Part shown: positions 25,119-34,315 of the stretch, one piece after another
Layout: every line of letters starts with the position of its first letter
Numbering within the stretch: position 1 is the stretch's first letter
NCBI RefSeq assembly: GCF_001984575.1
Contig: NZ_LZNS01000001.1
Location: 2,493,187 to 2,557,186 of the forward strand
Direction: 5' to 3'
Length of the DNA: 64,000 bases
Origin: Streptomyces sp. MP131-18
GTDB lineage: Bacteria > Actinomycetota > Actinomycetes > Streptomycetales > Streptomycetaceae
Position numbers and translations under genes: made by a program
Notes under the pieces: generated by a model
What the model saw: only the letters and a program-made list of their open reading frames with translations
Told to the model about the DNA's origin: nothing
The model's database searches: none

Positions 25119-25205
25119 CGGGGCGCCGCCCGCCGCGGGCTCGCGGGAACGATCCCGGCGGGGCGGTTGGACGGCGGACGGGCGGGGCCGGGCGGGGCGG
25201 TCGGC

Positions 25206-25757
25206 TCATGCCGTCGTTCGGAGGGTCTCCGTGCGGCTCAGGAATTTGTGGAAGAAGCTGGCCGGCTGCAGCGTGCCCGCCGGATCGGACGCGTAGTCCG
25301 GCACCTCGCCGTACTTGGTCCAGCCCGCGGACCGGTACAGGTGCTCCGCGGTGCTGCCCGTCTCGGTGTCGAGGAGCAGCAGCGTCACTCCCGCGGCCGT
25401 CGCCGCCCGCTCGGCCGTGGCCAGCAGCGCGGCGGCCGTGCCCCGGCCGCGCGCCCCGGGGTGCACCATCAGCTTCGCTATGTGGCCGCGATGCCGTCCG
25501 TTCTGCTCGGGGGCGAGGGCCAGGCTGACGGTGCCGACCAGCCGCCCGCCGGACCGCGCCGCCCACACCGTCAGGCCGCCGTCCGCGAGCGCGGGGGCGC
25601 GCGCCGCCCACCAGGCCGCCGCGTCCGCGCGGCCGAAGGGCCGCACGAAGCCGAGCGAGGCGCCGTCCGCGACCACGTCGGCCAGCAGGGCGGCGAGCTC
25701 CTCCGCGTGTGCCAGCAGCTCCTCGGGCGCGGACAGCCGGACGATCACGGTGCTCAC
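25206..25757 (-). CDS. GNAT-family N-acetyltransferase
   Basis: A 183-residue single-domain acetyltransferase. HIAKLMVHPGARGRGTAAAL contains the acetyl-CoA loop (R/Q-x-x-G-x-G/A), and YRSAGWTKYGEV is the motif-B tyrosine region. The GTG start at 25757 overlaps the stop of the XRE-cupin gene (GTGA). Resembles small stress or toxin-inactivating acetyltransferases; substrate unknown. Confidence 0.9.
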   Translation of the reverse strand: MSTVIVRLSAPEELLAHAEELAALLADVVADGASLGFVRPFGRADAAAWWAARAPALADGGLTVWAARSGGRLVGTVSLALAPEQNGRHRGHIAKLMVHPGARGRGTAAALLATAERAATAAGVTLLLLDTETGSTAEHLYRSAGWTKYGEVPDYASDPAGTLQPASFFHKFLSRTETLRTTA

Positions 25758-26356
25758 GGCAGCACCACCACAACGGCGTACCGGACGGCCGCGGGTCCGG
25801 GGCAGTGGTAGCGCGAGGGGCCCCAGAGCCGGAACCGCACGCAGTCGCCCCGCCGCAGCCCGTGCGTCTCCTCCCCCACCGTGACCTCGACGGCGCCGTC
25901 GAGCACCCACACGTGGTGCTCGAGCCCGGGCACGGGCGGCGCGTCGTAGGCGATGGCGGCGCCGGGCCGCAGCTCGCCCTCGATCACCTCGGCGCGCAGC
26001 CCCGCGTGCGGCGGCGAGACCGAGCGCCGGACGAACCCGGCGGAGGCGTCGGCCCACACCTCCTGCCGGCCGGCGCGCACCAGGCCGGGCGGCTCCCGTT
26101 CGACCTCGCTGAGCAGGCGCGACATCGTGCGCTCGTAGACGGTGCACAGCTTGCCGAGCATGGCCGCGGTGGGGCTCAGCTCGGCCCGCTCCACGCGCGA
26201 GAGCGTCGAACGGCTCACCCCGCTGCGCTCCGCCAGCTCTTCGAGCGACCAGCCCCGCTCGCCGCGCAGCTCGCCGAGCCGCGCCGCCAGCCTGGCGTCG
26301 ACCGACCCGTCCGGCGGACCGGCCGCCACCTCAGTGCTTCCCACATCCGGGAGCAT
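25754..26356 (-). CDS. XRE-cupin transcriptional regulator
   Basis: A 200-residue protein. Residues ~20-80 hold the HTH (LEELAERSGVSRSTLSRVE) and ~115-195 a cupin barrel (GLEHHVWVLDGAVEVTVG with ligand histidines, then LRRGDCVRF). Such proteins sense small amines or amino-acid derivatives and regulate the next gene. Coupled to the GNAT gene, its likely target. The start could also be a GTG five codons downstream. Confidence 0.88.
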   Translation of the reverse strand: MLPDVGSTEVAAGPPDGSVDARLAARLGELRGERGWSLEELAERSGVSRSTLSRVERAELSPTAAMLGKLCTVYERTMSRLLSEVEREPPGLVRAGRQEVWADASAGFVRRSVSPPHAGLRAEVIEGELRPGAAIAYDAPPVPGLEHHVWVLDGAVEVTVGEETHGLRRGDCVRFRLWGPSRYHCPGPAAVRYAVVVVLP

Positions 26357-26397
26357 ATCCCAGACCAGAGACAGCGAGGATCGTCTAGGGTCCCGCC

Positions 26398-26952
26398 ATG
26401 GCCACCCAGAAGGAACGCATGCTCGCCGGTGAGCTGTACATCGCCGACGACCCCGAAATCGCGGCCGACGCCCTGCGCGCCGTGCAGCTCTCCGAACGGT
26501 TCAACGCCACCGCGACCGCCGATCCCGAGACCAGGCGGGCGGCGCTGGCCGCGCTGCTCGGGGAGGTCGGCGAGGGCACCGAGGTGCGGCCCCCGTTCCA
26601 CGTCGACTACGGGCACCACATCACGATCGGCCCGCGCACGTTCGTGAACTTCGGCGCCGTCTTCCTCGACGTCGCCCCCATCACCATCGGCGCGGACGTC
26701 CAGATCGGGCCGAACGTCCAGCTGCTCACCCCGACCCATCCGGTCGAACCGGAGCCGCGGCGCGAGAAGTGGGAGGCGGCGGCCCCCATCACCATCGGCG
26801 ACAACGTGTGGCTCGGCGGCGGCGTCATCGTCTGCCCCGGGGTCACCATCGGCGAGAACACCGTGGTCGGCGCGGGTGCCGTCGTCACCAAGGATCTGCC
26901 GCCAGGCGTCGTCGCGGTCGGCAACCCCGCCCGCGTCACCCGGGGCGTCTAG
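26398..26952 (+). CDS. Maltose/galactoside O-acetyltransferase-family protein
   Basis: A 184-residue left-handed beta-helix acetyltransferase. Hexapeptide repeats run from ~70 (ITIGPRTFVNFGAVF, then ITIGADVQIGPNV) to the end, with the loop LLTPTHPVEPEPR supplying the catalytic histidine. N-terminal MAT helix: KERMLAGELYIADDPE. Uses acetyl-CoA on sugar hydroxyls. Divergent from the XRE-cupin gene. Confidence 0.92.
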   Translation: MATQKERMLAGELYIADDPEIAADALRAVQLSERFNATATADPETRRAALAALLGEVGEGTEVRPPFHVDYGHHITIGPRTFVNFGAVFLDVAPITIGADVQIGPNVQLLTPTHPVEPEPRREKWEAAAPITIGDNVWLGGGVIVCPGVTIGENTVVGAGAVVTKDLPPGVVAVGNPARVTRGV

Positions 26953-27043
26953 CCGCGCACACACCGTGCGGCCGTCGGTCGCGGGGGGCCATCCCCGCGG
27001 CTACGGTGGTCGGGAGGGCCACTGAAGCCGGGAGGTGCACCAC

Positions 27044-29236
27044 GTGACTTCCCTCCGCCGCGGCGGCAAGGGCGGCGCGTTCACCCTGCTGCTCGTCTAC
27101 CTCGCGCTGCTCACGGCCCTCCAGATCTGGTCGGGGCACAACAACCTCACCGGCTGGTCCGCGTATTCGGTGCTCGCGCCGATGGCCGCGAGCGCCCTGC
27201 TCACCATGCGCGCCACTCTCGTGGTGGGCCTGCTGACCATCGTCTCCGTGATCATCGCCTACGGCGGCAGCATCCCGGGGCTCTCCAGCGGCACCCGGGG
27301 CGTCATCGTCTCCTCGGCCGCCTGCTCGACCGTGCTCGCCATGGTGATCTGCCGCATCCGGCTGAACCGGGAGGCCCGCGTCAGCCGGCTCACGATCGCC
27401 CGCGAACGGCTGACGCTGCTCCGCGTCGCCAGCCGCCACGTCGGCAGCACGCTCGACGTGCGCCGCACGGCGTGCGAGGTCACCGAGATCGCCGTACCCG
27501 GCTTCGCCGACCTGGTCACGGTGGACCTGTACGAGTCGGTGCTGCGCGGCGAGGAGCCCGCCGCCCCGGACGGCAACCCGCTGCGCCGCGTCGCGCAGCG
27601 CTCCGTCGCGGACGAGGAGTCGGCGGACGAGGGCGCGCGGGACGGCGCGAACGGACCGGACGGACCGGACGGACCGGACGGACCGGACGGACCGGACGGA
27701 CAGCAGGAACAGCAGGAACAGCAGCAACAGCAGGAGGAACAGGAGAGGACCGACGAGAAGGAGGCGTACGAGGGCGGCACCCCGGCCTTGGGCCACCACC
27801 TGACCCAGGGCCCCGACGTGCGCGCCCGCATCCTGGACGACTCCGACGTCGGGACCTGGCTGGCGGCGAACCCGCGGTACGCCGCCCAGGCCACCGCGGG
27901 CACCAGCCGCTCCGGCATCGCGGTGCCGCTGCGCGCCCGCGGCACCACCCTCGGCGTGGCCGTCTTCGTCCGGCACCTGCGGGCCGACCCGTTCGACGCG
28001 GACGACCTGCTGCTCGCCGAGGAGATCGGCGCCCAGGCCGCCGTCTGCGTCGACAACGCCCGCCGGTACACCCACGAGCACCGGGCCTCGCTCACCCTCC
28101 AGCAGAGCCTGCTGCCGCGCCGGCTGCCCGAGGTCGCGGCCGTCGAGGTGGCCACCCGTTACCTGCCCGCGGACTCGAGCGCCGGGGTGGGCGGCGACTG
28201 GTTCGACGTCATCCAGCTGTCCGGCGCCCGGGTGGCGCTGGTCGTCGGCGACGTGGTGGGGCACGGCCTGTACGCCTCGGCGACGATGGGGCGGCTGCGT
28301 TCCGCGGTGCGCACCCTCGCCGACATCGACCTGGCGCCCGACGAGTTGCTCACCCACCTCGACGACGTCGTCATCCGGCTGCGTCTCGAGACCGAGGGCG
28401 GCGAGCAGGAGGGCGGGGCCCAGGAGAACCCGGCCGGCGCGGTCGGCGCCACCTGCCTGTACGCCGTGTACGACCCGGTCTCCCGTACCTGCTCGATGGC
28501 GCGCGCCGGCCACCCCGCGCCGGCGCTGGTCCGGCCGGACGGGCGCGTGGAGTTCATCGACGCGCCGCCGGGCCAGCCGCTGGGGCTCGGCGGGCTGCCG
28601 TTCGAGGCCCACGAAGTGCTGCTGCCGGAGGGCAGCTACCTCGCCCTCTACACCAACGGGCTGATCGCGCGCCACCACGACATGGAACGCGGGCAGGCGA
28701 CGCTCCGGCAGGCACTCTCCCAGCCGGTGCACTCGCCCGAGGCGGCCTGCGACGCCGTCCTCAGGGCCATGCTCGACGGGGAGCCCACCGACGACATCGC
28801 CCTGCTCGTCGCCCGCACCCGCGCGCTGGACGCCGCGCACGTCGCGAGCTGGCACATCCCCGACGACCCGACCGCCGTCGCCCACGCCCGCGAGCTGGCC
28901 GAAGGCCAGCTGACCTCCTGGGGACTCGAGGAGGCCACGTTCACCATGGAACTCGTCGTCAGCGAGCTTGTCACCAACGCCATCAGGCACGCGGACGGAC
29001 CCATCCAGCTGCGCCTCATCCGCGAGCCCGCGGCCCTGATCTGCGAAGTGTCGGACAACAGCAGCACCTCACCGCACCTGCGCCGGGCGCGGGTCTTCGA
29101 CGAGAGCGGCCGGGGCCTGTTCATCGTCGCCCACCTGACCGCGCGCTGGGGCACCAGGCACGGCCGCGAGGGCAAGACGATCTGGGCCGAACTGTCGTCC
29201 TCGCCCTCGCCCGAAGGGCTGCTCGCCGCCGGCTGA
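27044..29236 (+). CDS. Membrane-anchored GAF-PP2C (SpoIIE)-ATPase regulator
   Basis: A 730-residue protein. Two or three N-terminal transmembrane helices (~12-100), a GAF domain (~125-340), a SpoIIE/PP2C phosphatase (~345-590; SSAGVGGDWFDV and VVGDVVGHGL carry metal-binding aspartates) and an HATPase_c anti-sigma-type domain (~600-725; MELVVSELVTNAIRHA, GRGLFIV). This layout is common in Streptomyces partner-switching control of sigma factors. A Gly-Pro-Asp plus poly-Gln/Glu insert interrupts the GAF region. GTG at 27044 with GGGAGG. Confidence 0.92.
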   Translation: MTSLRRGGKGGAFTLLLVYLALLTALQIWSGHNNLTGWSAYSVLAPMAASALLTMRATLVVGLLTIVSVIIAYGGSIPGLSSGTRGVIVSSAACSTVLAMVICRIRLNREARVSRLTIARERLTLLRVASRHVGSTLDVRRTACEVTEIAVPGFADLVTVDLYESVLRGEEPAAPDGNPLRRVAQRSVADEESADEGARDGANGPDGPDGPDGPDGPDGQQEQQEQQQQQEEQERTDEKEAYEGGTPALGHHLTQGPDVRARILDDSDVGTWLAANPRYAAQATAGTSRSGIAVPLRARGTTLGVAVFVRHLRADPFDADDLLLAEEIGAQAAVCVDNARRYTHEHRASLTLQQSLLPRRLPEVAAVEVATRYLPADSSAGVGGDWFDVIQLSGARVALVVGDVVGHGLYASATMGRLRSAVRTLADIDLAPDELLTHLDDVVIRLRLETEGGEQEGGAQENPAGAVGATCLYAVYDPVSRTCSMARAGHPAPALVRPDGRVEFIDAPPGQPLGLGGLPFEAHEVLLPEGSYLALYTNGLIARHHDMERGQATLRQALSQPVHSPEAACDAVLRAMLDGEPTDDIALLVARTRALDAAHVASWHIPDDPTAVAHARELAEGQLTSWGLEEATFTMELVVSELVTNAIRHADGPIQLRLIREPAALICEVSDNSSTSPHLRRARVFDESGRGLFIVAHLTARWGTRHGREGKTIWAELSSSPSPEGLLAAG
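27653..27697 (+). repeat. Five perfect 9-bp repeats coding Gly-Pro-Asp
   Basis: GGACCGGAC is repeated five times in frame, followed by a CAG/GAA-rich stretch coding Gln/Glu. It lies inside the GAF-domain region of the PP2C regulator. Unit length keeps the frame whatever the copy number. Confidence 0.97.
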
Positions 29237-29287
29237 CGCCCCGGCCGGCCGCGGCGCGCCGCGTCGCGCTTCGCCTACGCTTCCGGC

Positions 29288-29767
29288 ATGACCGAATCCG
29301 CCGCGCCGCTCGCCACCGGACCGCTGGGTATGCGGCTGCTCGCGTTCGACCGCCTGCCGGAGGACACCCGGTTCGACCGGGAGCCGGCCGGCTACGCACT
29401 CGTGGCGCTGTGGCACGCGGGGCTGCTGCTCCTGGTGCACGAACGCGACCGGGACTGCTGGGAGCTGCCGGGCGGCACGCTGGACCCGGGCGAGACGCCG
29501 CGCGAGGCCGCGGCACGGGAGCTGGCCGAGGAGTCGGGGCAGCACGTCGCGCCGGAGCGGCTGCACTTCGCGGGCTTCGCACGGACGTGGCTGCCGGACC
29601 GGCCGGTGCTGCGCGGCGCGCTGTTCCACGCCGAGGCGGACGAACGGGCCGTGTTCGAGCCGACGCCGGAGATAGCCGGCGTCCACTGGTGGAACCTGCG
29701 GGACCCGATGCCGCACGGCAGGCTCCAGACGGTCGACGCTTATCTGGCGGCGCTGGTCCGCCCCTGA
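29288..29767 (+). CDS. Nudix hydrolase
   Basis: A 159-residue enzyme with a complete Nudix box, starting at GGTLDPGETPREAAARELAE and ending ESGQ: all the Glu residues that bind magnesium are present. It hydrolyses a nucleoside diphosphate linked to another moiety; the substrate cannot be told from sequence. Starts 51 bases after the PP2C regulator, possibly co-transcribed. Confidence 0.92.
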   Translation: MTESAAPLATGPLGMRLLAFDRLPEDTRFDREPAGYALVALWHAGLLLLVHERDRDCWELPGGTLDPGETPREAAARELAEESGQHVAPERLHFAGFARTWLPDRPVLRGALFHAEADERAVFEPTPEIAGVHWWNLRDPMPHGRLQTVDAYLAALVRP

Positions 29768-29784
29768 ACGGTACGGTTGCGCGC

Positions 29785-29991
29785 ATGGGGTTCGATTTCC
29801 GCGAGCATCCCGACGGCTCCGTGCACATCACGCACCACGGCCGCCGGGCGACCACGCTGCGCGGCGCGCGTGCCCTGCAATTCCTCGCCGAGGTGAACGG
29901 GGACGATCCGCAGCGGGTGATGGCCCGGTGGACGGGCAACTACCGCCGCGGCAACGAGCGCACCGCCCGCAACCACCCGCGCAACCGCTGA
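29785..29991 (+). CDS. Small conserved Streptomyces protein, 68 aa
   Basis: MGFDFREHPDGSVHITHHGR starts a compact basic protein (AEVNGDDPQRVMARWTGNYR, then RGNERTARNHPRNR). Many Streptomyces genomes carry a similar small protein. The ATG lies 18 bases after the Nudix stop. High third-position GC and charged composition support coding. Function unknown. Confidence 0.7.
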   Translation: MGFDFREHPDGSVHITHHGRRATTLRGARALQFLAEVNGDDPQRVMARWTGNYRRGNERTARNHPRNR

Positions 29992-30030
29992 CGCCCGGCT
30001 GCCACCCGGGGGTCCCGCGGAGCAATACGC

Positions 30031-30200
30031 CTAGGCCCTGTCCGGCCGATCTTGCCGGGCCCGCGACGCCAGCTACGGCACCTCGCTGCGTTACCGAATC
30101 GCGCGAATACGGACAGGTATGAGCTGCGATCCGGCGCCTTGCGATGCACCGCATCTGACGCCGCGGGCTGATCCGACAAGATCGACAGGACAGGACCTAG
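30031..30200. mobile_element. MITE-like element with ~28-bp terminal inverted repeats
   Basis: Left end CTAGGCCCTGTCCGGCCGAT then CTTGCCGG; the right end read on the other strand is CTAGGTCCTGTCCTGTCGAT then CTTGTCGG, 24 of 28 identical. Both ends start in CTAG, as expected for IS5-type insertion into a YTAR target. At 170 bp it has no transposase, so it would need one in trans. Confidence 0.75.
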
Positions 30201-30487
30201 TACCGCCGGACGCGGTTGGCGATGACGTTTCCTGCGACGAGGTACACCACGGCGGCGAGTCCGTAGCCGCACACCACGCGGGCCCATTCCTCGTCGAACG
30301 TGAACAGGTCGTGCGACCAGGCGGCCAGCCAGCGGGACGCGTCGTGCAGGAACTCCACCAGGCCGTTCTGCTCGTTGGCGTCCAGCAGGTACATGAGGAC
30401 CCAGAGGCCGATGATGCACGCGGCGATGTCCGCGACCACGGCGATGATCGCAGCCGTCGGTCCAAGATTCACTTTTCTAGTGGACAT
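30197..30487 (-). CDS. Small two-helix membrane protein
   Basis: A 96-residue protein with two transmembrane helices (~12-34 IIAVVADIAACIIGLWVLMY, and ~70-88) separated by an amphipathic segment with LAAWSHDLFTFDEEW. It begins 29 bases after the stop of the ABC exporter on the same strand. Its TAG stop is inside the terminal CTAG of the MITE-like element. Conserved in Streptomyces as far as I recall; function unknown. Confidence 0.75.
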   Translation of the reverse strand: MSTRKVNLGPTAAIIAVVADIAACIIGLWVLMYLLDANEQNGLVEFLHDASRWLAAWSHDLFTFDEEWARVVCGYGLAAVVYLVAGNVIANRVRRY

Positions 30488-30516
30488 GACACGTCGAGTT
30501 GCCCGCGCCCCGCCCG

Positions 30517-33500
30517 TCAAACGCCCGCGGACCGCGCGGGCTCCCCCGCGTAGGTGCGCCACAGCTCCGCGTACCGGCCGCCGGCCGCGAGGAGTTCGGC
30601 ATGGGTGCCGTCCTCGGCGACCCGCCCGTGGTCGAGGACCACGACGCGGTCGGCGCGCGCGGCGGTCGTCAGCCGGTGGGCCACGACCAGCGTGGTCCGG
30701 CTGCCCGCGAGGCGGTCCGTCGCCCGGTTGACCAGCGCCTCCGTCGCCAGGTCGAGGGCCGCGGTCGCCTCGTCGAGCAGCAGTACGTCCGGCCGCACCA
30801 GCTCCGCGCGGGCCAGGGCTATCAACTGCCGCTGCCCCGCCGACAGATTCCGCCCGCGTTCGCCCACCTCGTAGTGGTAACCGCCCGCGAGCGCCGCGAT
30901 CATGCCGTGCGCGCCGACCGCGCGCGCCGCTGCCTCCACCTCCGCATCGGTCGCGCCGGGGCGGCCGTAGGCGATGGCGTCCCGGACCGTGCCCTGGAAC
31001 AGGTACGGCTCCTGCGGCACCACGCCGAGCCGGTGCCGGTACCCGGCCAGGTCCAGGTCCCGCAGGTCGGTGCCGTCCACCAGGACCGCGCCGCCCGTCG
31101 GGTCGTAGAACCGGGCCACGAGCTTGACCAGCGTCGACTTGCCCGCGCCCGTCTCGCCGACGAACGCCACCGTCTGCCCGGCCGGAATGGCCAGCCGGAT
31201 GCCCGCGAGGGCCTCCTTGCCGTCCGCGTAGGCGAAGTGCACGTCGTCGAAACGGAGTTCGCCGCGGAGCGATGCCACGGGCAGCGGCCGCGCCGCCTCG
31301 GGCGTCGTGGTGGGCTCGCGCAGCAGCTCCTGGATGCGGCGCAGCGAGACCAGCGCCTGCTGGTAGCCGTCGAAGACCTGCGACAGCTGCTGCACCGGCG
31401 CGAAGAACAGCTCGATGTACAGCAGGTACGCCACCAGCGCGCCCGCGGAGAGCGTGCCGTCCGCCACGCGCCCCGCGCCGACGATCAGCACGCCCGCGGT
31501 GGCGAGCGTCGCCAGGAGCTGCACGAACGGGAAGTACACCGACATCAGCCACTGCCCGCGCACCCGTGCCTGCCGGTAGCCGTCCGAACGGGCGGTGAAC
31601 CGTTCGTAGCCGTCGCGTTCGCGCCGGAACGCCTGCACCATCCGCAGCCCGGCCACCGACTCCTGAAGGTCGGCGTTGACACCGCTGACCCGTTCGCGCG
31701 CCAGCTCGTAGGCGCGCACGCTGTGCCGCCTGAAGACGACCGTGCCGATGGCGAGCGGCACCAGCGTGGCCAGCACCACCAGCGCCAGCTGACCGTCGAG
31801 GACGATCAGCACGCCCATGATCCCGAAGAACGTCAGCACCGCGACCAGGGCCTGCGTCAGTCCGGTCTGGAGGAACGTGGTCAGCGCGTCCACGTCCGTC
31901 GTCATCCGGGTCATCAGCCGGCCGGTCAGCTCCCGCTCGTAGTAGTCGAGGCCGAGCCGCTGGAGGTGGCTGAAGATCTTCACGCGCAGCGAGTACAGGG
32001 CGCGTTCGCCGGTGCGGCCGACGGCCCGGGTGGCGCCGAACTGCGCGGCCCACTGGGCGAGGACGACGACGAGCGCGAGCCCGGCCGCCGTCCACACCGC
32101 GCCGAGCGCCGCCCGCTGCACCCCCTCGTCGATGCCGTGCCGGATCAGCACCGGCAGCAGCAGCGAGGCCGCCGCGTCCGCGACGACGAGCAGCAGCGCG
32201 AGCACCAGCGGCCGGCCGAGACCGCCCAGCAGCCGGCGCAGCCCGTAGCTCGCCTCGGGGCGGGTGGCGCGCTCCTCGTCGATGTCCGGGGTCCCGTCCG
32301 CCGGCGGCAGCGCGGCGACCTGCGCGAGCAGTTCGGGCGTCGCGCCCTGCGCGTCCCGCGCGTTCGGCGCGTCCTGAAGTCCGGCCCGCGCGGGCCGCGC
32401 CCACGGGTCGGCCGCCGGTTCGGCTCCCGGCCCGGTCTCCGGCCCGGTCTCGTGAAGGCCCGCCGGGTCGCGTTCGACGCCGCCGAGCTCGCCCGGGTCG
32501 GCGAGCAGCCGCCGGTACAGGTCGCAGCGGGCCACCAGTTCCTCGTGCGTGCCGGTGTCCACCAGCCGCCCGCGGTCCAGCACGGCGATGCGGTCGGCGA
32601 GCTGGAGGGTGGACTGCCGGTGCGCGATCAGCAGCGTCGTCCGCCCGGACATGACCGAACGCAGCGCGTCGTGGATCTCGTGCTCGACGCGGGCGTCGAC
32701 GGCCGAGGTGGCGTCGTCCAGGATCAGCAGTCTGGGGTCGGTGAGGATCGCGCGGGCCAGCGCGACGCGCTGCCGCTGGCCGCCGGAGAGCGTGAGGCCT
32801 TGTTCGCCGACGACCGTGTCGTAGCCCTCGGGCAGCGCGGAGATGAAGCCGTCGGCCTGCGCGGCGCGCGCGGCGGCCCTGATCTGCTCCTCGCCCGCCT
32901 CCGGGTGGCCGTAGGCCAGGTTGGCGCGGATGGTGTCGGAGAAGAGGAAGCTGTCCTCGGGCACCAGGCCGATGGCGGCGCGCAGCGACGCGTAGGTGAG
33001 GTCCCGGACGTCCTCGCCGCCGACCCGCACGGAGCCGCCGTCCGGGTCGTAGAACCGCGGCAGCAGCAGCGACACCGTCGACTTGCCGCTGCCGGACGGG
33101 CCCACCACGGCCAGGGTCTCGCCCGGTTCGATGCGCAGCGACAGGTTGTTCAGCACCGGCGGCCCCTCGCCGTAGCCGAAGCTGACGGCGTCGAACTCGA
33201 CGGTCGCGGGCGCGTCGGCGGGCAGTTCGTGCGCGTTCTCCGCCTCGCGTATCTCCGGTTCTGTGTCGATCAGTTCGAGCACGCGCTCGACGCCGGCCCG
33301 CGCCTGCTGGCCCATGGTGAGGATGACCGTGAGCATCCGCACCGGCCCGACGAGCTGGGCCAGGTAGGTGGAGAACGCGACGAACGTACCCAGCGTGATC
33401 CGGCCCTCGGTCGCCATCCAGCCGCCGAGCGCCAGCATGGCGACCTGGCCGAGCGAGGGAACGGCCTGGAGGAGCGGGGTGTACCTGGCGGAGAGGCGGA

Positions 33501-34215
33501 CGGTCCGCAGCCGCGCCGCGAACAGCTTCCGCCCCGCGGCGCGCAGCTTCCCGGTCTCCTGCTCCTCCTGCCCGAAGCCCTTGACGACCCGCACGCCCGT
33601 GATGGCGCCGTCGACGACGCCGGCCACCGTGCCCGCCTCGTTCTGCGCGACCCAGGTGGCGGGGAACAGCCGGGTGCGGCTGCGCCGCGCGACGAACCAC
33701 AGCGCGGGCGCGACGGCCAGCGCGACCAGGGTCAGGGGCGGCGAGAGGGTCAGCATGACGACCAGGGAGACCGCGAAGAGCATCAGGTTCCCGATGGTCA
33801 TCGGCATCATGAACAGCAGGCCCTGGATCAGCTGGAGGTCACTGGTGCCGCGGCCGACGACCTGTCCCGTGCTGAGCTGGTCCTGCCGCCGACCGTCCAG
33901 TCGGGTGATGCTGCGGAACATCTCGGTGCGCAGATCGTGCTGCACGTCGATGCCGAGCCGGCCGCCGTAGTAGCGGCGGACGTACGTCAGCGCGTAGACG
34001 ACGACGGCCGAGGCGGCCAGCAGCCCGATCCACAGGGCGAGGCCGCCCTCCTCGCCGATCACGACATCGTCGATGACGACCTTGATGAGCAGCGGCATGA
34101 GCGCCATCACGCCCATGCCGACGAGCGAGGCGCCGACCGAGAGCAGGAGGTTGCGCCGGTACCGCCAGCAGTAGGCGGTCAGCCGCCGTATCCATCCACC
34201 GTCCCGTGCCGTCAC
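30517..34215 (-). CDS. Fused ABC exporter (TMD-NBD-TMD-NBD), heterodimer type
   Basis: A 1232-residue protein with two complete half-transporters joined by a ~100-residue Ala/Pro/Gly-rich linker. First NBD: GPSGSGKST, LSGGQ, LLILDDATSAVD, where the catalytic Glu is Asp. Second NBD: GETGAGKST, LSAGQ, VLLLDEATAALD. The Asp and the altered LSAGQ fall in the same composite ATP site, giving one degenerate and one active site as in TM287/288 and Rv0194-like multidrug exporters. GTG start with GGGAGG. Likely a drug or lipid exporter; its neighbour is erm. Confidence 0.93.
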   Translation of the reverse strand: MTARDGGWIRRLTAYCWRYRRNLLLSVGASLVGMGVMALMPLLIKVVIDDVVIGEEGGLALWIGLLAASAVVVYALTYVRRYYGGRLGIDVQHDLRTEMFRSITRLDGRRQDQLSTGQVVGRGTSDLQLIQGLLFMMPMTIGNLMLFAVSLVVMLTLSPPLTLVALAVAPALWFVARRSRTRLFPATWVAQNEAGTVAGVVDGAITGVRVVKGFGQEEQETGKLRAAGRKLFAARLRTVRLSARYTPLLQAVPSLGQVAMLALGGWMATEGRITLGTFVAFSTYLAQLVGPVRMLTVILTMGQQARAGVERVLELIDTEPEIREAENAHELPADAPATVEFDAVSFGYGEGPPVLNNLSLRIEPGETLAVVGPSGSGKSTVSLLLPRFYDPDGGSVRVGGEDVRDLTYASLRAAIGLVPEDSFLFSDTIRANLAYGHPEAGEEQIRAAARAAQADGFISALPEGYDTVVGEQGLTLSGGQRQRVALARAILTDPRLLILDDATSAVDARVEHEIHDALRSVMSGRTTLLIAHRQSTLQLADRIAVLDRGRLVDTGTHEELVARCDLYRRLLADPGELGGVERDPAGLHETGPETGPGAEPAADPWARPARAGLQDAPNARDAQGATPELLAQVAALPPADGTPDIDEERATRPEASYGLRRLLGGLGRPLVLALLLVVADAAASLLLPVLIRHGIDEGVQRAALGAVWTAAGLALVVVLAQWAAQFGATRAVGRTGERALYSLRVKIFSHLQRLGLDYYERELTGRLMTRMTTDVDALTTFLQTGLTQALVAVLTFFGIMGVLIVLDGQLALVVLATLVPLAIGTVVFRRHSVRAYELARERVSGVNADLQESVAGLRMVQAFRRERDGYERFTARSDGYRQARVRGQWLMSVYFPFVQLLATLATAGVLIVGAGRVADGTLSAGALVAYLLYIELFFAPVQQLSQVFDGYQQALVSLRRIQELLREPTTTPEAARPLPVASLRGELRFDDVHFAYADGKEALAGIRLAIPAGQTVAFVGETGAGKSTLVKLVARFYDPTGGAVLVDGTDLRDLDLAGYRHRLGVVPQEPYLFQGTVRDAIAYGRPGATDAEVEAAARAVGAHGMIAALAGGYHYEVGERGRNLSAGQRQLIALARAELVRPDVLLLDEATAALDLATEALVNRATDRLAGSRTTLVVAHRLTTAARADRVVVLDHGRVAEDGTHAELLAAGGRYAELWRTYAGEPARSAGV

Positions 34216-34315
34216 CGCAGCGCCTCCCGTTTCCTGATGACCGCAGTGCTCAACACCTCGGGCCTGCGTTTTTCATCCCACCGCAACAATATGAAGAACT
34301 TTCCGGCCGTCCGCT

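Noticed and set aside
24418..25773. Minus-strand frame through the LacI 3' end, the repeat gap and the GNAT gene
   Set aside because: Runs against the LacI gene and out of frame with GNAT; the 95-bp period breaks any repeating protein pattern.
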